In this document: piece after piece, positions 16,134 to 24,714 of the stretch
Layout: every line of letters starts with the position of its first letter
How positions within the stretch are numbered: the stretch's first letter is position 1
Origin: GCA-2746795 sp963747345
GTDB lineage: Bacteria > Chloroflexota > Anaerolineae > Promineifilales > Promineifilaceae
Length of the DNA: 64,000 bases
Assembly: GCA_963747345.1 (NCBI GenBank)
Contig: CAVVFA010000011.1
Span: 1-64,000, forward strand
Direction: 5' to 3'
The notes under the pieces: generated by a model
Told to the model about the DNA's origin: nothing
Seen by the model: only the letters and a program-made list of their open reading frames with translations
Databases searched by the model: none
Program-made: the position numbers and the translations under genes

Positions 16134-18530
16134 ATGCGCTACGGATATTTCGACAACGACAACCATGAATATGTCATCACGCGGCCCGATGTGCCGGTTT
16201 CCTGGACCAATTATTTGGGTCTGGAAGATTTGTGTACGGTTATTTCCCACAATGCGGGGGGCTATACCTTTTATAAGTCGGCGGAAAACGGCCGTTTAAC
16301 CCGCTTCCGTCCCAATGCCATTCCTCTGGATCGACCGGGTCACACCGTCTACCTGCGCGACGACAGCACCGGCGAATACTGGAGCCTGTCCTGGCAGCCG
16401 GTGGGCAAAGATTTCACTCAGGCCAACTACGAAACGCGCCACGGCCTGTCCTATTCCCGATTTTCCTGCGACTACCAGGGCATTGCCGCTTCCCAAACGC
16501 TGTTCATCCCCCTGGGCGACGATGTGGAACTGTGGGACGTGCGCCTCAAAAACAACTCAGACCGTGAACGCCAACTGAGCCTCTTCTCGTTTGTGGAGTT
16601 CTCCTTCGGCCACGTCGATATCGACAACCAGAACTTCCAGATGAGCCTCTACGCCAGCGGTTCCAGCTACAAAGATGGCATCATCGAATACGATTTCTTC
16701 TACGAACCCGACACCTTCCGCTACCTGACCGCCAATTTCCAGCCAGACAGCTACGACTGCCTGCGCGACAGTTTCATCGGCGCGTACCGCACCGAGAGCA
16801 ATCCCATCGCGGTGGAACGAGGCGAGTGCAGCAACAGCGCCCAGCTCACGGGCAATCACTGCGGTTCTCTGCACAAGAAAGTGACTCTGCAACCCGGTGA
16901 AGAAGTGCGCTTGGTGTTTATGTTGGGAAACGGCCGTTCTTCTGTCGCCGCCGCCATCCGTGAAAAATATGCAGAAACGGCCGTTGTCGATGCCGCCTTC
17001 ACCGCCATCAAGACCTACTGGGACGCCAAACGCGCCGTCTTCCAATGCCAGACCCCCCACGAAGGACTCAACACCATGGTCAACACCTGGAACCTCTACC
17101 AGGCCGAAACCTGCGTCGTCTGGTCCCGCTTTGCCTCGTTTATCGAAGTAGGCGGGCGCACCGGCATCGGCTACCGCGACACCTCGCAGGACATTATGAG
17201 CGTCGTGCACACCAACCCCGCCAAAGTCGAACAGCGCATCCGTGAACTCCTGCAAGGTCAGGTCAGCGCGGGTTACGGTCTGCACTTGTTTGACCCCGAT
17301 GTCTTCAAACCGAAAGACCCCAACGCTCTGCAAATCAAACTGCCCACCGTCGTGCCCACTCCCGACCCGTCCGACATCATCCACGGCCTGGAAGACACCT
17401 GCTCCGACGACCACCTGTGGATCGTCGTCTCCATTTGCGAATTTGTGAAGGAAACGGGCAATCTCGCCTTCTTCGACGAGGTGATTCCCTTTGCCGATGG
17501 CGGCGAGGCCACCGTCTACGACCATCTCAAACGCGCTCTCGATTTTTCCGCCCAATACGTAGGCCAGAGCGGCATTTGCCAGGGCCTGCGCGCCGACTGG
17601 AACGACTGCCTCAACCTGGGCGGCGGCGAAACGAGCATGGTCTCGTTTATGCACCATTGGGCGCTGCAAGCCTTCATCCAGGCCGCCCAGGCTCTCGACC
17701 GCCAGGACGATGTCGCCAAATACGAAGCGATGTCTGCCACCGTCAAAGCAGCCTGCGAACGCGAACTGTGGGACGGCGATTGGTATCTGCGCGGCTTCAC
17801 CAAAACCGGCAAGAAAATCGGCACGCACGAAGATGAAGAGGGCAAAATTTTCCTCAACGCCCAAAGCTGGGCGGTCATGTCAGGCGTGGCCTCAGCGGAA
17901 CGAGGTCAGGCGGCGATGGATGCCGTAGACGAGCATCTTTATTCAGACTATGGCCTGCATCTGCTGGCGCCCGCCTACACCCATCCCAATGACGACATCG
18001 GCTATGTCACCCGCGTCTATCCGGGCGTAAAGGAAAACGCCTCGATTTTCAGCCATCCCAATCCTTGGGGCGTCATTGCTGAATGTATGTTGGGGCGCGG
18101 CAGTCGTGCCATGAAGTTTTACGAATCGACACTGCCCATTAACCAAAACGACATCATCGACATCCGCGAAGCCGAACCGTACTCGTACTGCCAGTTCGTC
18201 ATGGGGCGCGACCATGCACGCCACGGACAGGCCCGTCATCCCTGGCTAACGGGGAGCAGCGGCTGGTTTTTAACGGCCGTTACCCGCCACATTCTCGGCA
18301 TCCAACTCAGCTTCGACGGCCTGGTCGTAGATCCCTGCATTCCCGCCGACTGGCCCGGTTTCAGCGTCCAGCGCCAATGGCGCGGCGCCACCTACCACAT
18401 CACCGTGCAAAACCCTGACGGCATAGAAAAAGGCGTCAAATCAGTCACGCTAAATGGGCAATCTGTGGCTGGCGCCATTGCGCCGCAACCAGCAGGAACG
18501 GTGAATAATGTTGTGGTGGTGATGGGGTAA
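16134..18530 (+). CDS. chbP: N,N'-diacetylchitobiose phosphorylase (GH94)
   Basis: 798 residues, the same length as Vibrio ChbP (about 800). It has the family's characteristic start (RYGYFDNDNHEYVITRPDVP, then SWTNYLG and TVISHNAGGYTFY), the substrate-loop run FASFIEVGGRTGIGYRDTSQ and the general acid Asp491 in DWNDCLNLGGG, with the downstream phosphate-pocket region HPNPWG. The reaction is (GlcNAc)2 + phosphate giving GlcNAc-1-phosphate + GlcNAc, in the cytoplasm. Neighbouring ROK kinase and phosphosugar mutase fit the use of both products. Cellobiose phosphorylase is the alternative, but the N-terminal similarity to ChbP is stronger. Several palindrome copies lie inside. No transporter or chitinase is encoded in the operon. 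Confidence 0.88.
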   Translation: MRYGYFDNDNHEYVITRPDVPVSWTNYLGLEDLCTVISHNAGGYTFYKSAENGRLTRFRPNAIPLDRPGHTVYLRDDSTGEYWSLSWQPVGKDFTQANYETRHGLSYSRFSCDYQGIAASQTLFIPLGDDVELWDVRLKNNSDRERQLSLFSFVEFSFGHVDIDNQNFQMSLYASGSSYKDGIIEYDFFYEPDTFRYLTANFQPDSYDCLRDSFIGAYRTESNPIAVERGECSNSAQLTGNHCGSLHKKVTLQPGEEVRLVFMLGNGRSSVAAAIREKYAETAVVDAAFTAIKTYWDAKRAVFQCQTPHEGLNTMVNTWNLYQAETCVVWSRFASFIEVGGRTGIGYRDTSQDIMSVVHTNPAKVEQRIRELLQGQVSAGYGLHLFDPDVFKPKDPNALQIKLPTVVPTPDPSDIIHGLEDTCSDDHLWIVVSICEFVKETGNLAFFDEVIPFADGGEATVYDHLKRALDFSAQYVGQSGICQGLRADWNDCLNLGGGETSMVSFMHHWALQAFIQAAQALDRQDDVAKYEAMSATVKAACERELWDGDWYLRGFTKTGKKIGTHEDEEGKIFLNAQSWAVMSGVASAERGQAAMDAVDEHLYSDYGLHLLAPAYTHPNDDIGYVTRVYPGVKENASIFSHPNPWGVIAECMLGRGSRAMKFYESTLPINQNDIIDIREAEPYSYCQFVMGRDHARHGQARHPWLTGSSGWFLTAVTRHILGIQLSFDGLVVDPCIPADWPGFSVQRQWRGATYHITVQNPDGIEKGVKSVTLNGQSVAGAIAPQPAGTVNNVVVVMG

Positions 18531-18570
18531 CAAGATGTTTTATTGCTGGCAAATTAGAGGTCAATTTCTT

Positions 18571-18632
18571 GGACACTGATACGGTCGAACACTGATTTTT
18601 TCTTTTATCAGTGTTCGACCGTATCAGTGTCC
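18571..18632. repeat. Perfect 26-base-arm hairpin repeat GGACACTGATACGG...
   Basis: The arms 18571-18596 and 18607-18632 are perfectly complementary (starting GGACACTGATACGGTCGA), with a T-rich 10-base loop. It lies between chbP and the next gene, directly before its start region. A diverged copy is at 51456-51522, and a fragment (CTGATA...TATCAGTGTT) may flank the IS at 23370-23425. Confidence 0.85.
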
Positions 18633-18665
18633 CTATGCAAAAATGCTCCCAAGGATTTTTTCATT

Positions 18666-20843
18666 ATGAACCATCAAGAATTAAAAGTCATTATCTTAGC
18701 CGCTGGCGCAAAATCTATTGAAGATACGCCAATTCTGTTACAAAAACTAGGCGACGAATTCGTCCTTGATGCCGTCATCCGCAACGCTCGTCAACTGGTT
18801 GAACCGGACGATATTTATGTGGTTGTCGGCAGCCAGCAAGAGGCTGTCAAAGCCCACCTGGGGCCAGACTACCATTACGTGGTGCAGAATGAACCTTTGG
18901 GCACCGGCCACGCTGTCTTGCAAACTTTGCCGGAACTGGGTCAGTTTCAGGGGAATCTGCTGATTTTGTATGGCGACACGCCCCTGTTCCGCCGCGCCTC
19001 GATTCGCGGCCTGCTTAACCGCCACCGCTTGAAACAGGCACATTTGACGATGTTAACGGCCGTTACCAACCACCCCTTTCCCTATGGCCGTGTCATCCGG
19101 GACGGAAACGGCCGTGTCATCGACATCATCGAAGACCGCGAAGCCTCCGCCGAAGTGCGCGACATCCGCGAACTCAACGTCGGGGCCTACGTGGTGCAGG
19201 CACAATCCATCTTCCCCGCCCTGCAAGCACTCACACCCTCCCCCGTCGATGGCGAATACCGCCTCACAGACTGCGTCTACCAGCTCATCCGCTCCGGTCT
19301 GCAAGTCGCCAGCTACCAAATCTACGACGAAGACGAAATTCAGGGCATCAACACCCCCGCCGACCTCGATCAAGCCGCCTTCATCCTGCAAAAACGACTT
19401 TTCCGCCCTCGCCGCCACGAAGAAGAAAACAAAGTCGCTTTCGGCACTGGCGGCTGGCGTGCTGTCATCGGCGAAGGCTTTACTTTGCACAACGTGCGCC
19501 GCTTATGTCAAGCTCTCGCCAACGAAGTCACGCGCCAGGGCTGGGAAAAACAAGGCGTAGTCATCGGCTACGACCGCCGTTTCCTCTCCACACAAGCCAG
19601 CGAAGCCGCCGCCGAAGTCTTCGCCGGCAACAACATCCACGCCATCTTGCTCAGCGAAGATGCACCCACCCCGCTCATCACCTACGCCACCGATATGCTC
19701 AACGCCGCCTACGGACTCGCCTTCACCGCCAGCCACAATCCGGCCGAATGGAATGGTCTCAAAGTGTTCCACAGCGATGGCTCCCTGCTGCTGGATCACG
19801 AAACCCGCCAAATCGAAGACGAAACCAACGGCCTAACCATCCACGATGTCGTCAAATTGGAACTGGATTTAGCGATGGAAGCGGGTATCGTCGAGAAACG
19901 GGATTTCACCAACGAATATGTGGACGCCGTTGAAAAATTTATCGACCTGGATGTCATTCGCAAGGCTGGTTTGAAAGTCATCGTGGATCCCATGTACGGC
20001 GTGGGACAGGTGACACTGGGCATCATCTTGACTGAAGCCCGCTGCCGCGTCACCTTCATCCACGAACGGCGCAACCCGCTGTTTGGCGGCCGTTCGCCTG
20101 CCCCCGATTTGGAAGCACTGCGTATGCTCAGCACCCATGTCGTCGAAGACGGCTACGACCTGGGCCTGGCTACCGACGGCGACGCCGACCGCATCGCCAT
20201 CGTCGATGAGAAAGGCGAATACGTCACCACCAACGACATTTTGCTCCTGCTCTACTATTACCTGCACAAAATTCGGGGGGAACGGGGCGGCGTGGTACGC
20301 AATTTAGCCACCACCCACTTGCTCGACCGCTTGGCCGCCTATTTCGGCGAAACAAGCCAGGAAGTGCCGGTAGGCTTCAAGCATATCGCCTCCGGCATGG
20401 TCGAGCATGATGCCCTGCTGGGCGGCGAGTCCAGCGGCGGCCTTACCATTCGCGGCCACATCCTGGGCAAAGACGGCATCTTCGCCGCCGCCCTCATCTG
20501 CGAAATGCTGGCTAAAACCGGCCAAACCATCTCCGAACTGCGGGACACAGTCTACGCCATCACCGGCTCGCTCACCTCGCTGGAAGACAACATCCCGGCC
20601 ACGCCCGAAATGCGCGTCATGGTGCCGCGCCGCGTGGCAGAAACGGAAATCAGCCACATCGGCCCCTACCCCGTCAAGCACATTTCCACGATGGACGGCA
20701 TCAAGTTCACCCTGGAAAACGACAACTGGCTGCTGCTGCGCTTCTCCGGCACAGAACCCGTCCTGCGCATGTTCGCGGAGGCGGACACGCTGGAGAAAGC
20801 CCAGGAGTTACTCGATTATTTGAAGCAGTTTGTGGCGGTTTGA
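18666..20843 (+). CDS. Fused GlmU-like nucleotidyltransferase and phospho(N-acetyl)glucosamine mutase
   Basis: Residues 1-250 resemble a GlmU-type nucleotidyltransferase (KVIILAAGAK, NEPLGTGHAVLQ, LILYGDTPLF, YRLTDCVYQLI). Residues about 262-725 are a complete alpha-D-phosphohexomutase: FGTGGWRAVIGE, catalytic Ser356 in TASHNP, metal loop DGDADR (504-509), sugar loop GGESSGG and phosphate loop RFSGTEPVLR. In the chitobiose operon this would convert GlcNAc-1-phosphate to GlcNAc-6-phosphate and/or UDP-GlcNAc. In the N-terminal domain the nucleotide loop is degenerate: LAAGAKSIEDTPILLQKL lacks the usual G-x-G-T-R and P-K-V-L residues, so uridylyl transfer may be lost. I chose the ATG at 18666; an upstream GTG at 18627 lies inside the hairpin repeat. 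Confidence 0.85.
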   Translation: MNHQELKVIILAAGAKSIEDTPILLQKLGDEFVLDAVIRNARQLVEPDDIYVVVGSQQEAVKAHLGPDYHYVVQNEPLGTGHAVLQTLPELGQFQGNLLILYGDTPLFRRASIRGLLNRHRLKQAHLTMLTAVTNHPFPYGRVIRDGNGRVIDIIEDREASAEVRDIRELNVGAYVVQAQSIFPALQALTPSPVDGEYRLTDCVYQLIRSGLQVASYQIYDEDEIQGINTPADLDQAAFILQKRLFRPRRHEEENKVAFGTGGWRAVIGEGFTLHNVRRLCQALANEVTRQGWEKQGVVIGYDRRFLSTQASEAAAEVFAGNNIHAILLSEDAPTPLITYATDMLNAAYGLAFTASHNPAEWNGLKVFHSDGSLLLDHETRQIEDETNGLTIHDVVKLELDLAMEAGIVEKRDFTNEYVDAVEKFIDLDVIRKAGLKVIVDPMYGVGQVTLGIILTEARCRVTFIHERRNPLFGGRSPAPDLEALRMLSTHVVEDGYDLGLATDGDADRIAIVDEKGEYVTTNDILLLLYYYLHKIRGERGGVVRNLATTHLLDRLAAYFGETSQEVPVGFKHIASGMVEHDALLGGESSGGLTIRGHILGKDGIFAAALICEMLAKTGQTISELRDTVYAITGSLTSLEDNIPATPEMRVMVPRRVAETEISHIGPYPVKHISTMDGIKFTLENDNWLLLRFSGTEPVLRMFAEADTLEKAQELLDYLKQFVAV

Positions 20844-21000
20844 GGGAAAAGGGGAATAAAAATTTAGAGCCAAACAGCAGCTTGCCTGCCCAATAAAGAA
20901 GAAACCAACAGCTTATATTAACACAGTCGCTTACTGATATCCTCAAATAACATACAAGCCGTTTTTCGCAAATCAGCTATCAAGTATTATCGTGAGCCTT

Positions 21001-21459
21001 CTATCTAAGATTAAGCAAATCAAAAGCAAAAGCATCAAAGTATCTCATGATACGATTAACCTCATCTCTTGTTTTAAAGCGATGTGCAGCATCGCTTGCA
21101 CGGGCATATGTTGACCGTACTAAATCCTCAATCATCGTTTCAAGCGATGCCACATTTTCTAAAACTTCTCTTTCTTTAGAACCACCATTGCGTATTTGAA
21201 GGATATAACGAACTCTTTGTTTCTGTGTTGGTTCGTGTGTCTTTTCAATTTGTGCGTACCATGATTGTGTTTCTACCATATCGTCCGGAGCAAGTAGCGA
21301 TAGTGTTGAAGCCAGAACTTGTCTAATTTCATGAGCACTTCCAGCCCATGAAATTCTTTCATCATTTTGTAAATCATCACAAACTTGTTTATAGCTATTT
21401 GCTAAATCAATAGAAATTTCTGAAAGAGCCTGGGAAATTTTATAGGAATGTACCGACAC
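21001..21459 (-). CDS. Predicted pPIWI-associating-nuclease-like protein, third gene of a DUF5343 module
   Basis: A 152-residue, mostly helical protein with a pattern I associate with the predicted pPIWI-associating nuclease group: DLANSYKQVCDDLQND, RISWAGSAHEIRQVLASTL, PTQKQRVRYILQIRNGGS and LVRSTYARASDAAHRFK, ending in a conserved MRYFDAFAFDLL. The family name is from memory and the catalytic residues are not evident. It starts with GTG 4 bases after the stop of a small gene that follows a DUF5343 gene, so the three are one operon. A defence role is inferred from the family. Confidence 0.65.
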   Translation of the reverse strand: MSVHSYKISQALSEISIDLANSYKQVCDDLQNDERISWAGSAHEIRQVLASTLSLLAPDDMVETQSWYAQIEKTHEPTQKQRVRYILQIRNGGSKEREVLENVASLETMIEDLVRSTYARASDAAHRFKTRDEVNRIMRYFDAFAFDLLNLR

Positions 21460-21463
21460 ATTT

Positions 21464-21607
21464 TCAACGTGAGATTGGTGCCGCTGATTTAATAGTTGTT
21501 ACAAATGCTTCTTGATCTAATTCTAGTATTGAATCTATTGCATTTCGAGTTCTGACAACTCGCTTGTTAACATCATGCAACAGTTCAAATATTTCTTCAT
21601 TATTCAC
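21464..21607 (-). CDS. Small (47-residue) protein between the DUF5343 and nuclease-like genes
   Basis: A GTG-started frame beginning 2 bases after the DUF5343 stop and ending 4 bases before the next start, leaving no spare DNA between the three genes. It reads NNEEIFELLHDVNKRVVRTR, then NAIDSILELDQEAFVTTIK and a Ser-rich end, an acidic amphipathic helical peptide. AAAGG overlaps the region just upstream of the GTG. It is too short for ordinary gene finding but the tight spacing supports translation. Function unknown. Confidence 0.6.
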   Translation of the reverse strand: MNNEEIFELLHDVNKRVVRTRNAIDSILELDQEAFVTTIKSAAPISR

Positions 21608-21609
21608 CT

Positions 21610-22260
21610 TTATCCATCACCTCGTCCCAATAAATGTACTGAAATACTTTTAAATATGTTGTCATATGTTTCAGATGATGCGTTTTCTGGCAATACAACC
21701 TGAATATTAAAGGTAAACTGTGGTTCAATATGAGAAATAGCCTCGATTTTTTTCATCTTAGCTGGCATTTGTGTACTCAATTGAGAAGTGATTGCTTTCT
21801 CAGGTGATGATTGTTCAGATTCTATTACGGAAGATGCTGGATTTTTTTCAAAATCGGCTAGTTCACAAAGTGTTTTGAAAGTTCTCACCAATCTAGTTAC
21901 AACCTGTTTGCCTGCTGTGGATCTTGTGCTGAAATAATGTTCAAGGTCCGTATCATTTCGCAAGTTTGCATCAGGGTAAGTATCAAAAAGTTCTGAATAA
22001 CCTGACCGAATTGCCTTCGCAAGTACAGTTTTGGCATCTTTTCCTCGATATCCTTTCCAATGATCTGTAGGACTATTAGAAGAATCGATAAAATTAATAA
22101 AGCTCAATACTTTTAACATACCTCGATGATTGCTAGATTTGAAACCAATAGATTCAAGCCATTTGGTCGTTACAGTAGGTGGGATCCCAATACTTCTGAT
22201 TTTATCTAATAGTTCTGGTAGCTTACTTGGTACGTTTGCATATGGAAAATCTGATGACAT
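21610..22260 (-). CDS. DUF5343-family protein
   Basis: A 216-residue protein whose first 140 residues match the DUF5343 pattern: NVPSKLPELLDKIRSIGIPP, SIGFKSSNHRGMLKVLSFIN, FIDSSNSPTDHWKGYRGKD and VLAKAIRSGYSELFDTYPDA, a winged-helix-like arrangement. The C-terminal 70 residues are a linker and a beta-strand-rich end (QFTFNIQVVLPENAS). It is the first gene of a three-gene set. The IS4-like element begins 45 bases upstream, so its original promoter may be displaced. The block lacks the genome's iterated palindrome and is AT-rich, which suggests acquisition. Confidence 0.8.
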   Translation of the reverse strand: MSSDFPYANVPSKLPELLDKIRSIGIPPTVTTKWLESIGFKSSNHRGMLKVLSFINFIDSSNSPTDHWKGYRGKDAKTVLAKAIRSGYSELFDTYPDANLRNDTDLEHYFSTRSTAGKQVVTRLVRTFKTLCELADFEKNPASSVIESEQSSPEKAITSQLSTQMPAKMKKIEAISHIEPQFTFNIQVVLPENASSETYDNIFKSISVHLLGRGDG

Positions 22261-22305
22261 TTAAATTTACCCTCCCAAATATGGTATTTATGGTTAATAT
22301 TATAC

Positions 22306-23369
22306 TTAGGACTTACGCAATCCAGTGAGAATTTGCGATAATGGATGAATGAGCAAATTAACCCACTGGGATTACTGTCAATTTTTATTGGTCAGCCAAG
22401 TCAATTACACTCAAACCTACTTTGCTGACCATAGTGAACAATTTAGTCATGACCGTATCAATCGATTGATGAGAGATAACAAGCTTACTCCTCGAGAATT
22501 GCGCCAAATGGTGCGACAAGAATTAGTTCTCTCGGAAAATGGCTACATCCTTTTCGATGATACCGTTTTGGACAAAAGTCATTCCTTTATGATTGAACTG
22601 GTCCGTCGCCAATGGAGTGGCAATGCAAAAAAGGTAATCAAGGGGATTGGCATTGTGACTTGTGTCTATGTTAATCCCGATACGGAACAGTTTTGGGTCA
22701 TCGATTACCGAATCTTTGACCCGGAACGAGATGGTCGCAGTAAGCTCGACCATTTACTGGACATGTGGCAAACGATTCTCTACGTTGAAAAGCTCCCGTT
22801 CCGCACCGTGTTGATGGATAGTTGGTATGCCACCATGGAAATAATGAAAACGATCGAAAAGGCAGACAAGATTTACTACTGCCCACTCAAAGCCAATCGT
22901 CAGGTGTCTGAACATCCTGAGGAACCCTATCATCGTGTTGATTCGCTTACTTGGTCTGAAACCGAGTTGGAATCGGGGAAAACGGTTCATCTTAATAAAT
23001 TCCCAAAAGGTCATCAACTGAAACTGTTCCGGCTTGTGTTGTCTTCCCAGCGCACGGACTATGTCGTTACTAACGACTTTTCTCAAGATTCGACGGATGC
23101 TACTCGACAAGAAAGTGCCATTCGTTGGAAGATTGAGCAGTTTCACCGTGAAGCCAAACAAGTGACGGGGTTAGAATCATCACAATGTCGTTCACAACGA
23201 GCGCAGCGAAATCATATTGCTTGTGCGATGTTAGTCTGGGTTCGCTTTAACCAAATAGCCCAAGAAACTCAAACAAATGTTTATCAAATCAAGCAGGGAT
23301 TATTGGATAACTATATGCGTGAACAATTGCGTCAACCAACTATCTCAATCCTCCCTGCGTAAGTCCTAA
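22306..23369 (+). mobile_element. IS4-like insertion sequence, intact copy
   Basis: Terminal inverted repeats TTAGGACTTACGCA and TGCGTAAGTCCTAA bound a 1064-base element with one transposase gene. TAC flanks both ends and may be a target duplication. A truncated, almost identical copy is at 10658-11363. Confidence 0.88.
22349..23362 (+). CDS. IS4/IS701-superfamily transposase
   Basis: 337 residues with the DDE residues in LFDDTVLDKS, TVLMDSWYATME and the IS4-type signature WKIEQFHREAKQVTG. The stop codon lies within the right inverted repeat. It looks intact; near-identity to the remnant 11 kb away points to recent movement. Exact family (IS4 versus IS701) would need an ISfinder comparison. 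Confidence 0.9.
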   Translation: MSKLTHWDYCQFLLVSQVNYTQTYFADHSEQFSHDRINRLMRDNKLTPRELRQMVRQELVLSENGYILFDDTVLDKSHSFMIELVRRQWSGNAKKVIKGIGIVTCVYVNPDTEQFWVIDYRIFDPERDGRSKLDHLLDMWQTILYVEKLPFRTVLMDSWYATMEIMKTIEKADKIYYCPLKANRQVSEHPEEPYHRVDSLTWSETELESGKTVHLNKFPKGHQLKLFRLVLSSQRTDYVVTNDFSQDSTDATRQESAIRWKIEQFHREAKQVTGLESSQCRSQRAQRNHIACAMLVWVRFNQIAQETQTNVYQIKQGLLDNYMREQLRQPTISILPA

Positions 23370-23443
23370 TACTGATATTTATCTCATAGTCATGCCAAAT
23401 TCAATTGTTCATCTATATCAGTGTTCTCTCGGCTAAAAAGACG

Positions 23444-23800
23444 CTACACGGTCTCTTTTCTGCCCAAACTTTCCGCCAACATGACGTTCACCAGGGAATT
23501 CATGCTCACACCTTCTTGCTTCGCCCGAGCAGCTAATCGGGCATGTAAACTTTTAGGCATACGTTGAATAAACTTACCACTATGCGTACCACCACTTCCC
23601 GGTTCAGGCACAGGCAAACCCATGCTTTCTAGTGCAAAAATTGTCTCTTGCAATGCATCCAGACCATTTTTAATGGCTTCTTCTGGCGTTTCGCCATCTG
23701 AAATACATTCCGAGAAATCTGGAAAGGAAATTAGATAACCGCCGCCATCTTCTTCTGATAACGGACGAATTTCGAATGGGTATTGAATTAATTGTGGCAT
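23444..23800 (-). CDS. hicB: HicB-type antitoxin
   Basis: 118 residues: an N-terminal HicB fold (YPFEIRPLSEEDGGGYLISF, then PDFSECISDGETPEEAIKN) and a C-terminal ribbon-helix-helix (FIQRMPKSLHARLAARAKQE, then VSMNSLVNVMLAESLG). It starts 6 bases after the toxin gene's stop. It should bind HicA and repress the hicAB promoter. Confidence 0.92.
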   Translation of the reverse strand: MPQLIQYPFEIRPLSEEDGGGYLISFPDFSECISDGETPEEAIKNGLDALQETIFALESMGLPVPEPGSGGTHSGKFIQRMPKSLHARLAARAKQEGVSMNSLVNVMLAESLGRKETV

Positions 23801-23806
23801 AGTTTT

Positions 23807-24031
23807 TTAGTCCATCACAAAATCAACAAATTTTTTGATGTAGATTGGTTTGATGGGACGATGAGCCGGAACGGGAAGTGTTCGGCCATCAGAACGGATA
23901 AATATAACATGGCTAGTTCCGCGCTGCCGCCATTCTATATCGTAAGCATGAGCAACTGTTTTCAGGCTATCAATCCGCCAATCACGGGGATTGTTTTGCA
24001 TTTTTTCGAGGATTTTATCTGCGTTGCTCAC
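23807..24031 (-). CDS. hicA: HicA-type mRNA interferase toxin
   Basis: 74 residues with the dsRBD-like fold of HicA: ILEKMQNNPRDWRIDSLKTV, then WRQRGTSHVIFIRSDGR with the catalytic-type His in GTSHVIF, and PVPAHRPIKPIYIKKFVDFV. HicA cuts mRNA when not held by HicB. It is first in the operon. The pair looks intact. Confidence 0.9.
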   Translation of the reverse strand: MSNADKILEKMQNNPRDWRIDSLKTVAHAYDIEWRQRGTSHVIFIRSDGRTLPVPAHRPIKPIYIKKFVDFVMD

Positions 24032-24129
24032 GAGATTATGATACTAAATGCGATAGCAGTGTGCAAGGGTTAATTATGTAGATATTCGTTACTTTGGGGG
24101 TAACGGCCGTTACCCATCCCCCACCACGC

Positions 24130-24597
24130 CTATTCTTCCTGCTCAATCCTCGTTACCAGCACTTGAAACTCTCCCGAATTATCAAACAGACCCGAATTGC
24201 AATCGTTTATTCGCAGGAAGAGGTTACCAGTTGTCTCGACGGTGATTTCTACGCCATTGCCGACATAAAAAATGGCGTCATCTAGTCGGCCAACACGGCC
24301 GATGAGGGCGCTTCTTCTGGCGTCGGGCAGCGGCTCACAGCACCCCGCATGACCACATACAAAATCGGCGCCTGTGCCATCAATGAGGGTTATTTCTTGA
24401 TCTTGTGCCTGGCCGGAAACATATTCGATTCGCACTTGTTCCCCAGCCTGAAGCGCCACTTCTGTATCTTGCCAGCCTTGATCGGCGGCAACTTTAACCG
24501 TTGCCTCGGCTGGGTTTTTATTGCTTGTGGGCAAGACGGCGCAGGCAAGCATGGGAATAAGTAGGGCGAGGAGCATGAATAGTTTTTGTGTTTTCAT
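24130..24597 (-). CDS. Lipoprotein with LecA/PA-IL-like domain
   Basis: 155 residues. A lipoprotein signal (LFMLLALLIPMLAC) gives a lipidated Cys19. The mature part resembles PA-IL-type galactose-binding lectins or sugar-binding caps: ATVKVAADQGWQDTEVALQA, ALIGRVGRLDDAIFYVGNG, TTGNLFLRINDC and SGEFQVLVTRI. It would sit on the outer face of the membrane. Sugar binding is inferred from the fold pattern only. Confidence 0.7.
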   Translation of the reverse strand: MKTQKLFMLLALLIPMLACAVLPTSNKNPAEATVKVAADQGWQDTEVALQAGEQVRIEYVSGQAQDQEITLIDGTGADFVCGHAGCCEPLPDARRSALIGRVGRLDDAIFYVGNGVEITVETTGNLFLRINDCNSGLFDNSGEFQVLVTRIEQEE

Positions 24598-24646
24598 TGA
24601 ATTCCTTTATCTATCCGACACGATTTAGGTGTTGCTTTTACTCGAG

Positions 24647-24706
24647 AGACCCTAAGGGTTTTGATTACCGGCAGGTTGATGTCTCGAGGCCAAACCCTTA
24701 GGGTCT
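24647..24706. repeat. AGACCCTAAGGGTTT hairpin repeat
   Basis: Perfect 15-base arms AGACCCTAAGGGTTT (24647-24661) and AAACCCTTAGGGTCT (24692-24706). Each arm contains its own small palindrome. It lies directly downstream of the large ATPase gene and could also end transcription. Confidence 0.75.
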
Positions 24707-24714
24707 GTGCAGGT

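Noticed and set aside
16557..17864. 435-residue open frame on the minus strand
   Set aside because: It is antisense to chbP, a clear GH94 gene with conserved motifs; GC-rich codon usage produces long shadow frames.
23370..23425. Third copy of the GGACACTGATACGG hairpin next to the IS
   Set aside because: Only CTGATA and TATCAGTGTT fragments match; too weak to call as a repeat copy.
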